From assembly GCF_004295585.1 (NCBI RefSeq), contig NZ_AP019400.1:5735501-5799500 (forward strand): 64,000 bases of DNA. The letters are read 5' to 3'. This DNA is from Cohnella abietis. Lineage in GTDB: Bacteria > Bacillota > Bacilli > Paenibacillales > Paenibacillaceae. Below, piece by piece: positions 43,175 to 51,866 of the stretch. The notes under the pieces are model-generated. The model made no database searches. It worked only from the letters and a program-made list of their open reading frames with translations, and was not told where the DNA came from. Each line of letters starts with the position of its first letter. Within the stretch, counting starts at the first letter, position 1. The translations under genes and the position numbers were made by a program.

Positions 43175-44200
43175 TTATTTTTTCAAGTAAATTTGGTCAA
43201 ACGTCCCTTTATCGGCAAAATGCTCAGCTTGTGCTTTATCCCAGCCACCAAAATCATTAATTGTGATCAGGTTAAGAGCAGGGAAGCTTTTCTCGAATTC
43301 CTTCGCAACCTTTGCATTAATTGGACGATAGAAGTTACGTGCAGCTATCCGTTGACCTTCCTCAGTGTAGAGGTAATCAAGATAAGCAGTCGCTACTTGA
43401 CGAGTGTCATGCTTGCTTACATTTTTAGTAACTACGGCTACAGTTGGCTCAGCAAGAATACTAAGGGATGGAGTTACAATTTCAAACTTATCACCATATT
43501 CTTTCTTAGATAAGTAAGCTTCGTTCTCCCAAGCAAGTAGTACGTCGCCGATACCTTTTTCAACAAATGTATTCGTAGAGCCTCTAGCTCCGGTATCTAA
43601 CACAGGGACATTTTGGAAAAGCTTCTTAACGAAGTCCTTCGCTTTGTCCTGGCTATTGTTATTGTTTTTCAAAGCGTAGCCCCATGCTGCAAGATAGTTC
43701 CAACGTGCTCCGCCTGAGGTTTTTGGATTTGGTGTAATTACCTTCACATCAGTCTTAATTAGATCGTCCCAGTCTTTAATGTTTTTAGGATTGCCCTTGC
43801 GAACTAGGAAAACAATTGTAGATTTATAAGGTGCGCTATTGTTAGCAAGACGCTTCTGCCACCCTTTGGAGATAAAACCTTTGTTCTCGATTGCCGTTAC
43901 ATCATATTCTAGAGCCAATGTCACAACGTCTGCTTCCAATCCATCAATAACTGAACGAGCTTGTGCACCTGAACCGCCATGAGATTGCTTGATGTTTACC
44001 TTCTGACCTGTTTTCTTTTCCCAATACTTAGCGAAGGCTGCATTGTAATCCACATATAGCTCACGAGTAGGATCGTAAGATACATTTAGAAGGTTGACGC
44101 TCTTCTTCTCAGATTTCTTCGTTACGGCACCAAATACTGATGTCGTGGATAAAACAAATACCAATGCGGTAAGCAGGATAAAGCGGAATGATTTCCTCAT
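43175..44200 (-). CDS. sbp: Sulfate-binding protein (Sbp/CysP type)
   Basis: A 341-residue solute-binding protein: LLNVSYDPTRELYVDYNAAF, QSHGGSGAQARSVIDGLEAD, VTPNPKTSGGARWNYLAAWG-like IT-PNPKTSGGARWNYLAAWG and GDVLLAWENEAYL are hallmarks of the sulfate/thiosulfate-binding family. The signal peptide (FILLTALVFVLSTTSVFG) has no lipobox Cys, which is unusual for a Gram-positive binding protein, so it may be released or held otherwise. No sulfate permease gene is adjacent. Preceded by a structured leader. Confidence 0.92.
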   Translation of the reverse strand: MRKSFRFILLTALVFVLSTTSVFGAVTKKSEKKSVNLLNVSYDPTRELYVDYNAAFAKYWEKKTGQKVNIKQSHGGSGAQARSVIDGLEADVVTLALEYDVTAIENKGFISKGWQKRLANNSAPYKSTIVFLVRKGNPKNIKDWDDLIKTDVKVITPNPKTSGGARWNYLAAWGYALKNNNNSQDKAKDFVKKLFQNVPVLDTGARGSTNTFVEKGIGDVLLAWENEAYLSKKEYGDKFEIVTPSLSILAEPTVAVVTKNVSKHDTRQVATAYLDYLYTEEGQRIAARNFYRPINAKVAKEFEKSFPALNLITINDFGGWDKAQAEHFADKGTFDQIYLKK

Positions 44201-44350
44201 GCGGTTGACTCTCCTTTATAATTAAGAAATTTTGCAAACGCAAAAGGCCTCAAATGTACACATACACGTAGCTCAACTAATGAAGCATTCGCGGATATGA
44301 GTCGAGGCCTCCGGTTTACCGGTCGGCGCGTTGGCACGATCCTTATGAAT
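44201..44350 (-). promoter_or_regulatory. Structured 5' leader of sbp with attenuator-like terminator
   Basis: About 150 bases lie between the minus promoter and sbp. They contain CCGGTAAACCGG (a hairpin), directly followed by AGGCCTC, which pairs with GAGGCCT about 50 bases later, followed by TTTTGCGTTT. The stem and T-run look like an intrinsic terminator ahead of the gene. S-box and T-box hallmarks are absent and no known riboswitch class is recognised. Confidence 0.55.
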
Positions 44351-44356
44351 AATCCC

Positions 44357-44430
44357 ATCATATTCCAGACTATTCCTAGTTGTCAACTATGAATTAAGCA
44401 TTGACAATAAGTTTATTCGCTTGCTACAAT
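44357..44430. promoter_or_regulatory. Divergent promoters of the two sulfate-binding genes
   Basis: Minus: TTGACA (44386-44381), 18 bases, TATGAT (44362-44357). Plus: TTGACA (44401-44406), 18 bases, TACAAT (44425-44430). The two -35 elements are only 14 bases apart, so one regulator could control both. Confidence 0.75.
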
Positions 44431-44492
44431 CTCTTCATTAATTCCAATTATTACTATTGGTTTTGATAACTTAACGAAGAGGGGTCATTTTT

Positions 44493-45563
44493 ATGAAACA
44501 GCGCTACAGCACGCGCAGCCGCGCTATTGGGATCGGTATTTTGGCACTTATTTTATTAACAGTTACTGCTTGCTCGGGAAAAAATAAAGACACCGCGAAT
44601 GAAGCTATACCTTCATCGGATTACAGCAAATCCGCGTCACTCCTTAATGCTGTTTCTGACGGAACTGCGGATTTATTCAAAGAAATTGATGATGGCTTTA
44701 TAAAAAATTGGAAGTCTCGCACAGGTCAAGACGTAACCATTGAGCTACCCGCAGGTAACTCATCTACTCAAAAAGAAGCTATTATTGGTGGACAATTAAA
44801 GGCCGATGTTACGACACTTGGCGTTGGCATCGATATTGATGCTATTCAAGCAAAAGGACTCATCAATGAGGGCTGGCAGCAGCGGTATGATTATAACAGC
44901 TCTCCTTTTTCGACAACGGTCGCTTTTATCGTTCGCACTGGGAACCCGAAGGGCATCTCTGATTGGGAGGATTTGGTGAAGCCAGACGTTAAAATCGTAA
45001 CTTCAAATCCAACAACCTATTCAGATGCACGATGGTACTATGCAGCAGCCTGGGCATACTCACTTGATAAGCAAGCGGATGACTCAGATGCTGCAAAAGC
45101 ATTCGTAACAGACTTCCACCAGCATGTGTCTTTGCTTGCTAAAGACGATCAGGAAGCCGAAAGCTCCTTTATTGAGAAGAACGAAGGAGACGTATGGGTC
45201 ACAACCGAAAGCAACGCTCTACGGATTGCCAGCTCAACGGGAAAAGGCAAGGTCGAGGTTATTGTTCCTTCCGTCACTCTAGCCATTGAACCCGTCATTT
45301 CTGTTGTAGACAGCAATGCTGATGCAAAAGGCGTTAAAGAGGTTGCCAATGCTTATGCTGATTACTTATTTACTGAAGAAGCACAAACCCTTGCGGCCGA
45401 ACACTTCTTCAGATCACGCTTCGCATCCATAACCGAGCATTTCACAGATGTATTTGCCAATGTAACAATCCTCACCGTGGATGACAATTTATCGGGATGG
45501 GAAGATCTGCAGCAAACCCTGTTCGGGGATGGCGGATTGTTCGGACAGCTTCCGGTTAAGTGA
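44493..45563 (+). CDS. Sulfate-binding-like lipoprotein
   Basis: A 356-residue paralogue of the divergent Sbp with a lipobox (LLTVTAC). Family segments are recognisable but changed: ELPAGNSSTQKEAIIGGQLK, KADVTTLGVGIDIDAIQAKG, TSNPTTYSDARWYYAAAWAY and EGDVWVTTESNAL in place of VLLAWENEA. The binding-site segment SHGGSGAQ of true Sbp is replaced, so the ligand may be another oxyanion. GAAGAGGGG precedes the ATG; a terminator follows. Confidence 0.85.
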   Translation: MKQRYSTRSRAIGIGILALILLTVTACSGKNKDTANEAIPSSDYSKSASLLNAVSDGTADLFKEIDDGFIKNWKSRTGQDVTIELPAGNSSTQKEAIIGGQLKADVTTLGVGIDIDAIQAKGLINEGWQQRYDYNSSPFSTTVAFIVRTGNPKGISDWEDLVKPDVKIVTSNPTTYSDARWYYAAAWAYSLDKQADDSDAAKAFVTDFHQHVSLLAKDDQEAESSFIEKNEGDVWVTTESNALRIASSTGKGKVEVIVPSVTLAIEPVISVVDSNADAKGVKEVANAYADYLFTEEAQTLAAEHFFRSRFASITEHFTDVFANVTILTVDDNLSGWEDLQQTLFGDGGLFGQLPVK

Positions 45564-45597
45564 TAATGAGAATGAAAATATAAAATCTTGCAAAACG

Positions 45598-45643
45598 GCA
45601 AAAGCCATGAATTTTCAACAAATGTTGAGATTCATGGCTTTTT
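45598..45643 (+). terminator. Terminator after the sulfate-binding-like lipoprotein
   Basis: AAAAGCCATGAAT and inner TTCAAC pair with GTTGA and ATTCATGGCTTTTT; T-run on the plus side. The 225 bases up to the mannosidase stop hold nothing else recognisable. Confidence 0.88.
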
Positions 45644-45868
45644 CGCTAGCCCGCTGAGCTTATTGTACTCGCAAGAGTTATTATTTCTGCTGGCTGGACA
45701 TCGATAAAGCTATGGAATTCCGAATCGCTATCTAATACCTCTAGCAAGGTATCTATGAGCTTCATTTAGCAAAGATGATGCAGTTCGAAGGGTATTTACC
45801 ATTCCCGATCCCAATGAGTGTGAGAGGTTATATCTGCGATTTTGGGGTGTATGTCAGCTATTTCCCCT

Positions 45869-48406
45869 TTATTTGACTGTAATAGCCCTCGGCACGATTT
45901 CACTCGGTACTAAACCCTCCGTAGCGGAAATCCATACCGTTACATCTCGCTGTTCGCCAGGCAAGAGATCAAAGTACTCATCGCTTAAACGTACATGATC
46001 CGCTAATCCGAAATGAACAGCATGGGCATAAGCCTCACTAGCTACCGTAAAATAAATAGCATTTTCCTCTTGTCTAATATTTGATAGAGTAAGCTGCGAT
46101 TCTAATATTCGAAGCTGTCTAAAGGGATGGGTTCTTAATATCGCCGGCTTCATCCCAGCATTGCTCAAAGGCTTCGCATAGTAGAAAGACTCCGTTGTAT
46201 CCGCCTGATTCATCATCCATTCAAACACGATTTTGCGAGAATAAGGAGCTAAGCTTACTTCAAGCGTGTCAGCAGCCTTCTCTACTCCGTCGAAGCTAGA
46301 CCTACCGTACTCTAGCGTTTCCTTGATCGTTTCATCCGTTTCGTTAATTGCTATCAGTCGAATTACACCCTGCTCCTGACGAATAATTAGCTTAACGGGC
46401 TCGAATGCCCTCTTAACGAAATAATAGGAAATTTTGCGCTTGAGATAATAGTCAATAATCGTCCAGCCCACCTCGCCCCAGCAATCGTTGTACATCCAGA
46501 ACAAGGCTCCAGAGCAAAATGGTTTTGAGCGAAGGGATTCAAGCGAGTAACCCAGCATTAAGCCTTGGCACAATCCGGCATACAGGAGATAATCATCAAT
46601 CTCGAGCTCCTGCGAGTCCAAATAATGCTTGTTAATTCCTGCAAGCACTGTATCCTTCTCGAAAGTATTGTTGTGAAGCTGCCATACCTTGCTCGTTCGA
46701 TCAAGAGGTTGCCCATTGTGATAAGCTTCGATCGAAGATTTACGGCAGGGACCTATATACCCGTATTCCGAGACAAATTTAGCGGTCACTTTATCATATT
46801 CTTCAGGAGTAATTCTTTTTTCCATCTCTGCGTGCATCGTGCAATCGTGCCAATGATGTCTATCTCCAGATAAACTGCCATTCGGATGCTCTCCCCCGTA
46901 AGGCGAGCTGTTCCAGTAGGGAATTACCGGACAATTGCGCTCAACTATGCGCGGCGCAATCTCATTGTAACAATGGGCACCACCGTAAAATTCCGGAGCT
47001 TCCGTATCGTTCCACCATTCATCGAAGCCCCAATGATTTTCATTGTTACCGCACCACAAAGCAAGCGAGCAATGATTGCGCAATCGGCGCGTCTGGTAGT
47101 CCATTTCCCGTTCCGTTTCTTCACGGAACCACGCTAGATGATCCGGGTATTTGGCGCAAGCAAACATAAAGTCATGCCAGATAAGAATGCCGTACTCGTC
47201 GCATTTCTCATAGAAAATATCTCTTTCGTATAATCCTCCACCCCAGATGCGTAGCATATTGAAATTGGCTTCCTTAGCTTCCCTTATCAAGGTGTCATAT
47301 TGCTCATCCGTAACTCGGGCATAAATTGAATCTGCCGGAATCCAGTTTGCTCCTTTACTGAATACCGTCACTCCATTAATCTCGAATGCAAAAGCGCGCT
47401 CATCTTCGCCTTGATGCAGCTTATCCATATTTAATCTTAGTGTACGTATCCCAAAGGAAAAAGATGGATAATTCACGCGGTGAGATTTGGATTCGGCAGA
47501 TAGCCGAACCGAATAAAGCGGCTGCTCCCCCATCCCATTAGGCCACCAAAGCTTGGCATTTGGAACCTCTAGCTGAAGCGTTACGTAATTTAGTCCAGAA
47601 CGAAGATACTGTTCTGTCTGAAGGATCGCTACTTGGTTATGGCCAAATAAAACCTCAAGCTCAAGATCGGTTACCATCGTTTGGAAGGGATGTACATTTT
47701 CCAATTCTACTCGAAAGCTTAATTGCGCGGTCTTCCCTTCGGTTATTGCTGTTGTCGTGACATAAACATCCCGGATCTGAAAACGATTGATAAAATCGAT
47801 CGTTACATTCCCCGTAATCCCGCATGTGGCTACCCTTGGTCCCCAATCCCACCCATATACGTATTGCGGCTTTCGAACCATTGCCCGTCTATAGTCGCTT
47901 CGCTGCCCCACGTGATCGTTCTCGACAATGACATTCGTCGCATGGACCATAGCAAGCTCCTGTTCGGGAACAAGCTCCAAGCCCGAAGTAACCCTCACGA
48001 TCAGCTGATTCGTACCCACTTGAGCATTTTCTTTGATATCACAAGAAAACGGGTAAAACGCGCTGCGGTGATGATCTAGGTGCTTATCGTTCAACCAAAT
48101 ATCCGCCTCTACATCCAGAGCCTCGAATGTAATTACGATTCGTTCAGACGATAACTGCTCCTCTGTGATCTGAAACTCCTTCTTAAACCACCAAGAACGC
48201 TTTTCCGTCCATTCGCTTGCAAAGCATTGATCAGCCACTAACGGCTCAGCAATTACCCCCTGCTCGATCAGCGGCATATGCACATCGCAAGGGAGATTGG
48301 TATGAAACCAATTATCTTGCTTGTTTCTAACTAGAACAAAATCACTTGCTTGACGATAGAGAGGCTCCCAGGTCATCTGCCAATCTTCATTTAGAAGTAT
48401 TTTCAT
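45869..48406 (-). CDS. Beta-mannosidase, glycoside hydrolase family 2
   Basis: An 845-residue cytoplasmic enzyme (no signal peptide) with GH2 domain order: sugar-binding N-terminal domain, immunoglobulin-like domain and TIM barrel. RKPQYVYGWDWGPRVATCGI and NMLRIWGGGLYERDIFYEKC are typical of beta-mannosidases. The acid/base is E456 in WCGNNENHWG and the nucleophile E547 in FVSEYGY. It hydrolyses terminal beta-mannose from imported oligosaccharides. Last gene of the ABC sugar operon, 15 bases after the permease stop. Confidence 0.93.
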   Translation of the reverse strand: MKILLNEDWQMTWEPLYRQASDFVLVRNKQDNWFHTNLPCDVHMPLIEQGVIAEPLVADQCFASEWTEKRSWWFKKEFQITEEQLSSERIVITFEALDVEADIWLNDKHLDHHRSAFYPFSCDIKENAQVGTNQLIVRVTSGLELVPEQELAMVHATNVIVENDHVGQRSDYRRAMVRKPQYVYGWDWGPRVATCGITGNVTIDFINRFQIRDVYVTTTAITEGKTAQLSFRVELENVHPFQTMVTDLELEVLFGHNQVAILQTEQYLRSGLNYVTLQLEVPNAKLWWPNGMGEQPLYSVRLSAESKSHRVNYPSFSFGIRTLRLNMDKLHQGEDERAFAFEINGVTVFSKGANWIPADSIYARVTDEQYDTLIREAKEANFNMLRIWGGGLYERDIFYEKCDEYGILIWHDFMFACAKYPDHLAWFREETEREMDYQTRRLRNHCSLALWCGNNENHWGFDEWWNDTEAPEFYGGAHCYNEIAPRIVERNCPVIPYWNSSPYGGEHPNGSLSGDRHHWHDCTMHAEMEKRITPEEYDKVTAKFVSEYGYIGPCRKSSIEAYHNGQPLDRTSKVWQLHNNTFEKDTVLAGINKHYLDSQELEIDDYLLYAGLCQGLMLGYSLESLRSKPFCSGALFWMYNDCWGEVGWTIIDYYLKRKISYYFVKRAFEPVKLIIRQEQGVIRLIAINETDETIKETLEYGRSSFDGVEKAADTLEVSLAPYSRKIVFEWMMNQADTTESFYYAKPLSNAGMKPAILRTHPFRQLRILESQLTLSNIRQEENAIYFTVASEAYAHAVHFGLADHVRLSDEYFDLLPGEQRDVTVWISATEGLVPSEIVPRAITVK

Positions 48407-48421
48407 TTTGCTTCCTCCTAT

Positions 48422-49255
48422 TTATCCTTTAATGGCGCCAGCGGTTAAGCCATCTATCATAAATCGTTGTAGAAAGATATATAGCATAAGAATAGGCAAA
48501 GCGATCATAGTTGAAGCAGCGAATAATTGTGGCCAATCGGTACTGAACTGTCCCTTAAACGCTACGAGCCCTAGAGGCAGCGTTCGATGCGAGGCATCAC
48601 TCGTAAAAATAAGCGGGTTAAAAAAATCGTTCCATATCCCAATCATATTAAAAATAATATTGGTGACCGTAGCCGGAAGCACCAACGGGAATATAATTTT
48701 GAAAAACAACGTCCACATGCTTGCGCCATCTATTTTCGCGGATTCATCTATTTCATACGGAATACTATTATAAAACTTAGTAAATATAAAAATTGTAATC
48801 GGCAAACCTTGCGCCGTATAAATTAAAATGAGTCCGATTTGCGTGTTGTATAGTCCCATTTCCTGCATTTGCATAAATAACGGAATAAGTCCCACTTGAC
48901 CCGGAAGAATTAAGCCAGCAACAAACACTGCAAATACGATTGGAGCAATTTTTACCATTCTAAATCGTGCTACCGCAAATGCTGCAAGGGCACCAGTACC
49001 GATAATAGCTAAGATCGAGCCTCCAGTAAGAATAAGGCTATTCATTGCATTCTGTAGCAATCCGCCATTTACCCAAGCCAATGCATAATTTTTTATGAAA
49101 AGCGGATTAGGAAGCCCCAACGGATCTTTAATATAATCTGCGTTACTCTTAACGGAAGTGAAAACCATGATACATAGCGGTGAAATAATACATAATGCAG
49201 CCAAAATAAGAACCACATACATACTGAAATGATTTCTAATTGCTCGTAGCTTCAT
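48422..49255 (-). CDS. Carbohydrate ABC transporter permease (MalG type)
   Basis: A 277-residue CUT1 permease with six membrane segments and the EAA-like loop in EIDESAKIDGASMWTLFFKI. It ends in MIDGLTAGAIKG, the classic C-terminus of this subunit. Its ATG overlaps the upstream permease stop (TAATG). No ATPase gene is present, so a shared MsmX-type ATPase is expected. Confidence 0.94.
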   Translation of the reverse strand: MKLRAIRNHFSMYVVLILAALCIISPLCIMVFTSVKSNADYIKDPLGLPNPLFIKNYALAWVNGGLLQNAMNSLILTGGSILAIIGTGALAAFAVARFRMVKIAPIVFAVFVAGLILPGQVGLIPLFMQMQEMGLYNTQIGLILIYTAQGLPITIFIFTKFYNSIPYEIDESAKIDGASMWTLFFKIIFPLVLPATVTNIIFNMIGIWNDFFNPLIFTSDASHRTLPLGLVAFKGQFSTDWPQLFAASTMIALPILMLYIFLQRFMIDGLTAGAIKG

Positions 49256-50142
49256 TAATATTCAACCTCCCTCTTACGCATAAAGTAGTATTGGATAGTT
49301 GAAATAAGCACGATGGCGATCGTAAGAACCATTGCAATTGCCGCTCCATAGCCCAGTCGTTGCGACTTAAAAGCAATGCCGTAAATCAATGTGCCGAATA
49401 CCTCAGTTTGATGTGCAGGGCCGCCCTGCGTGAGCAAATAAACCTGATCGAACATTTTTAAGCAACCAATCATTGAAATCATCATATTTATCGTAAAAGC
49501 CGGCGCTAAAAGCGGAATCGTAATTTGCTTTAATTTGTGCCATGCGCCTGCTCCATCAATTTCAGCAGCCTCGTATAAATCTTTCGGAATCGTCTGTAGA
49601 CCCGCGATATAAATGACCATTGAGTATCCTGTAAATTGCCATATGACTACCGCGCATATTGAATAAATCGCATAAGTCGGATCTCCTAACCAATTAATCT
49701 CGGCCAAGGTTGTAAAACCAAGAGAATTAAATATTACGTGAAGAACACCCTGTAACGGACTGAAAATATATTCCCATATATAACCAATAACCGCGGTGCT
49801 AAGTAAGACAGGAATAAAAAATACCGCTCGGAAAATGGTATGCCCTTTCATTTTCTTATTAAGCAAAATAGCAAAAATCAACGCCAGTGCATTCTGAACA
49901 ATAATAATGACAACCGATAAAATGATATTATTTTTAATTGCGATAAGGATTAGTTCGTCGTGAACCAATTCAATAAAATTGTCCAACCCATTGAACAGCG
50001 CGGTATCTCCGAAGCCATTCCAGTTCGTAAAGGAGTAATAAAAACCGCTTAATATCGGATACGCATAGAATAAGCTGTATATCCCCATAGCAGGCAATAC
50101 AAACATCATAAAACGTAAGAGCTCTCTCTTTTTTTCACTCAC
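49255..50142 (-). CDS. Carbohydrate ABC transporter permease (MalF type)
   Basis: A 295-residue CUT1 permease with six membrane segments and EAA loop LYEAAEIDGAGAWHKLKQIT. The N-terminus MSEKKRELLRFMMFVLPAMG is typical. It pairs with the next gene to form the membrane channel of a beta-mannoside importer (inferred from the mannosidase). Confidence 0.94.
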   Translation of the reverse strand: MSEKKRELLRFMMFVLPAMGIYSLFYAYPILSGFYYSFTNWNGFGDTALFNGLDNFIELVHDELILIAIKNNIILSVVIIIVQNALALIFAILLNKKMKGHTIFRAVFFIPVLLSTAVIGYIWEYIFSPLQGVLHVIFNSLGFTTLAEINWLGDPTYAIYSICAVVIWQFTGYSMVIYIAGLQTIPKDLYEAAEIDGAGAWHKLKQITIPLLAPAFTINMMISMIGCLKMFDQVYLLTQGGPAHQTEVFGTLIYGIAFKSQRLGYGAAIAMVLTIAIVLISTIQYYFMRKREVEY

Positions 50143-50204
50143 CCTACCCTACTCCTTTAATATTTAGTCAGCATCATCTCTCTGATTATGCTAGATTGAT
50201 ATGA

Positions 50205-50230
50205 CAAAGGGAGAGCGAACTCTCCCTTTG
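50205..50230 (-). other. Intercistronic stem-loop after the binding-protein gene
   Basis: CAAAGGGAGAG pairs perfectly with CTCTCCCTTTG; on the minus-strand RNA the loop is UUCG. No T-run follows. Such stem-loops after solute-binding protein genes usually protect the upstream mRNA so that it outnumbers the permease message. Confidence 0.75.
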
Positions 50231-50260
50231 GTAAATTATTTTCCTTCACCTGCTTATTGA

Positions 50261-51559
50261 CTACTTAGCGGACTTATTTTCTTTCTCCTGGGCTGTTTGA
50301 AGAGTAGCGACAACATCTACAGCTTTGCCCCCGAGCAGCAGCTTTTGTATTTGAGAACCTGCTTCGATCACCACTGCCGTTGAGAGTATAGGTGTTGCCT
50401 CAGGCTTTGCAATATCAAATAATGGTAGCCACTCTTTCGCCAGCGGATGGAAATCCGCTGCTGCCCCTTTTACAGTACTCACGATTTTTTGCTCCGAAGC
50501 TTGCAAGGATCCGCTTTCAACTGAAGCTGAGAACTCAATAAACTTCTTCACTGCATCTTGGTGCTTAGACCAAGCAATACCGCTTAATAAAGCATCGCTC
50601 ACTTGTGGTACAACCGTCTGCTTGCTTGCATCATTGGTCGGATAAGGAAATACCCCGACGTTAATGTCCTTAAAATCAGCCTCGAACTTATCAATCGCCC
50701 AGCTTCCCATAATCCACATAGCAGCTTTCCCTTGCTGTAGTGCTAATACAGCTTGATCGTAGGTAATACCAACGGCACCTTTTCCATTAAGGAAATAGCC
50801 TTTGTTCACTAATTCTTCCACTTGTTTATATGCATTAGTAAACTCCGGGTCCGTCCATTTGGCTTCTCCGGTTTTTAGCTTGGTTATTAATGCGGATTGT
50901 TCTGTTTCGAGCTCAATCCACTGGGGCATTGTGTAGTAGCTGGTCGTCCAAGTATCCTTCCCAGATATGACTAGCGGTGCTACGCCTGTTTGCTTGATCT
51001 TCTCTGCAGCTGCTAGAAAATCAGTCCAATTTGTCGGAATCTCCACTTTTGCTTGCTCAAAGATACCTTTGTTATACCAGACTCCAATCGCATACGTACC
51101 TTGAGCAAATGCGTAGACTTTACCATCAACAGTCCCTGCTTGTACTGCCGCTGGCATGATGTTGTCTAAATATGGAGCTCCCGAAAGATCAATCAAGCTA
51201 TTGTTTTGCGCTGCCCAACCGAGCTCTTCCTGAGTTGCATGTAGTCCAATAATATCCACATCAGCTTTTGCAGCAAGCCTTGACTTTAGAACAGTCGCAT
51301 AATTTACAGTATCCACCTGTTCAAATTGAATCGTAATATACGGATATTTCTCATGAAACTTATCAAGCGCTGCTTTAGAGTAAGGAACAAAATGGAGAAA
51401 TTTCAACGTTACAGGTTCTTCCTTGTCCGTTGCTGTCGTTGTTGATGCCGCCTCTTGTTTAGGATCGTTTTCCGTCGACGACGTCTTGCTACCGCATCCT
51501 GCAAGCGCTGTTAAAACAATTAGCATCATTACCATAAGCATCGTTACATTCTTTTTCAC
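50261..51559 (-). CDS. Carbohydrate ABC transporter substrate-binding lipoprotein
   Basis: A 432-residue CUT1 binding protein with signal peptide and lipobox LTALAGC. Typical segments are YSKAALDKFHEKYPYITIQF, YAFAQGTYAIGVWYNKGIFE, QGKAAMWIMGSWAIDKFEAD. First gene of the uptake operon, with the permeases and mannosidase downstream. Confidence 0.94.
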   Translation of the reverse strand: MKKNVTMLMVMMLIVLTALAGCGSKTSSTENDPKQEAASTTTATDKEEPVTLKFLHFVPYSKAALDKFHEKYPYITIQFEQVDTVNYATVLKSRLAAKADVDIIGLHATQEELGWAAQNNSLIDLSGAPYLDNIMPAAVQAGTVDGKVYAFAQGTYAIGVWYNKGIFEQAKVEIPTNWTDFLAAAEKIKQTGVAPLVISGKDTWTTSYYTMPQWIELETEQSALITKLKTGEAKWTDPEFTNAYKQVEELVNKGYFLNGKGAVGITYDQAVLALQQGKAAMWIMGSWAIDKFEADFKDINVGVFPYPTNDASKQTVVPQVSDALLSGIAWSKHQDAVKKFIEFSASVESGSLQASEQKIVSTVKGAAADFHPLAKEWLPLFDIAKPEATPILSTAVVIEAGSQIQKLLLGGKAVDVVATLQTAQEKENKSAK

Positions 51560-51814
51560 TGTATTTCCCCCTAATTCGCAATAAATGAAAAGGCTTTCTT
51601 TCTTCTTTAATATTAAATTGATGCCCCGTCATGAACAAGGATCCAATCGATATAGTAGATTCACTTTTATTAACTAGAGCATAGCGCGAGTTCACTTTTT
51701 TTGTGGTCTATTTTGTGCCCTTGCATGTAATTAAATGGTTATAAAAGAACACTGCCCCCAAACAAAGCCAAACGGTATTATCACGATCGGCTATTGGTTC
51801 ACCTTTTTTGTGAT
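51560..51814. other. Gene-free region upstream of the sugar operon
   Basis: AT-rich DNA that should carry the operon promoter and the binding site of the AraC-type regulator. I see no clear consensus promoter and no good CcpA box. Confidence 0.4.
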
Positions 51815-51846
51815 ATAAAAATAAGCTTCTCCAAGAAGAAGCTTAT
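51815..51846 (-). terminator. Terminator of the two-component operon
   Basis: ATAAGCTTCT and AGAAGCTTAT pair perfectly around CCAAGA, followed on the minus strand by TTTTTAT. It is 21 bases beyond the regulator stop. Confidence 0.85.
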
Positions 51847-51866
51847 CGTTGGCTTTTAGAATAGAC

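Noticed and set aside
44201..44350. S-box (SAM-I) riboswitch or T-box ahead of sbp
   Set aside because: The S-box core (GAGGGA, GAAACC, GCAACC) and the T-box sequence (GGGTGGNACCGCG) are absent.
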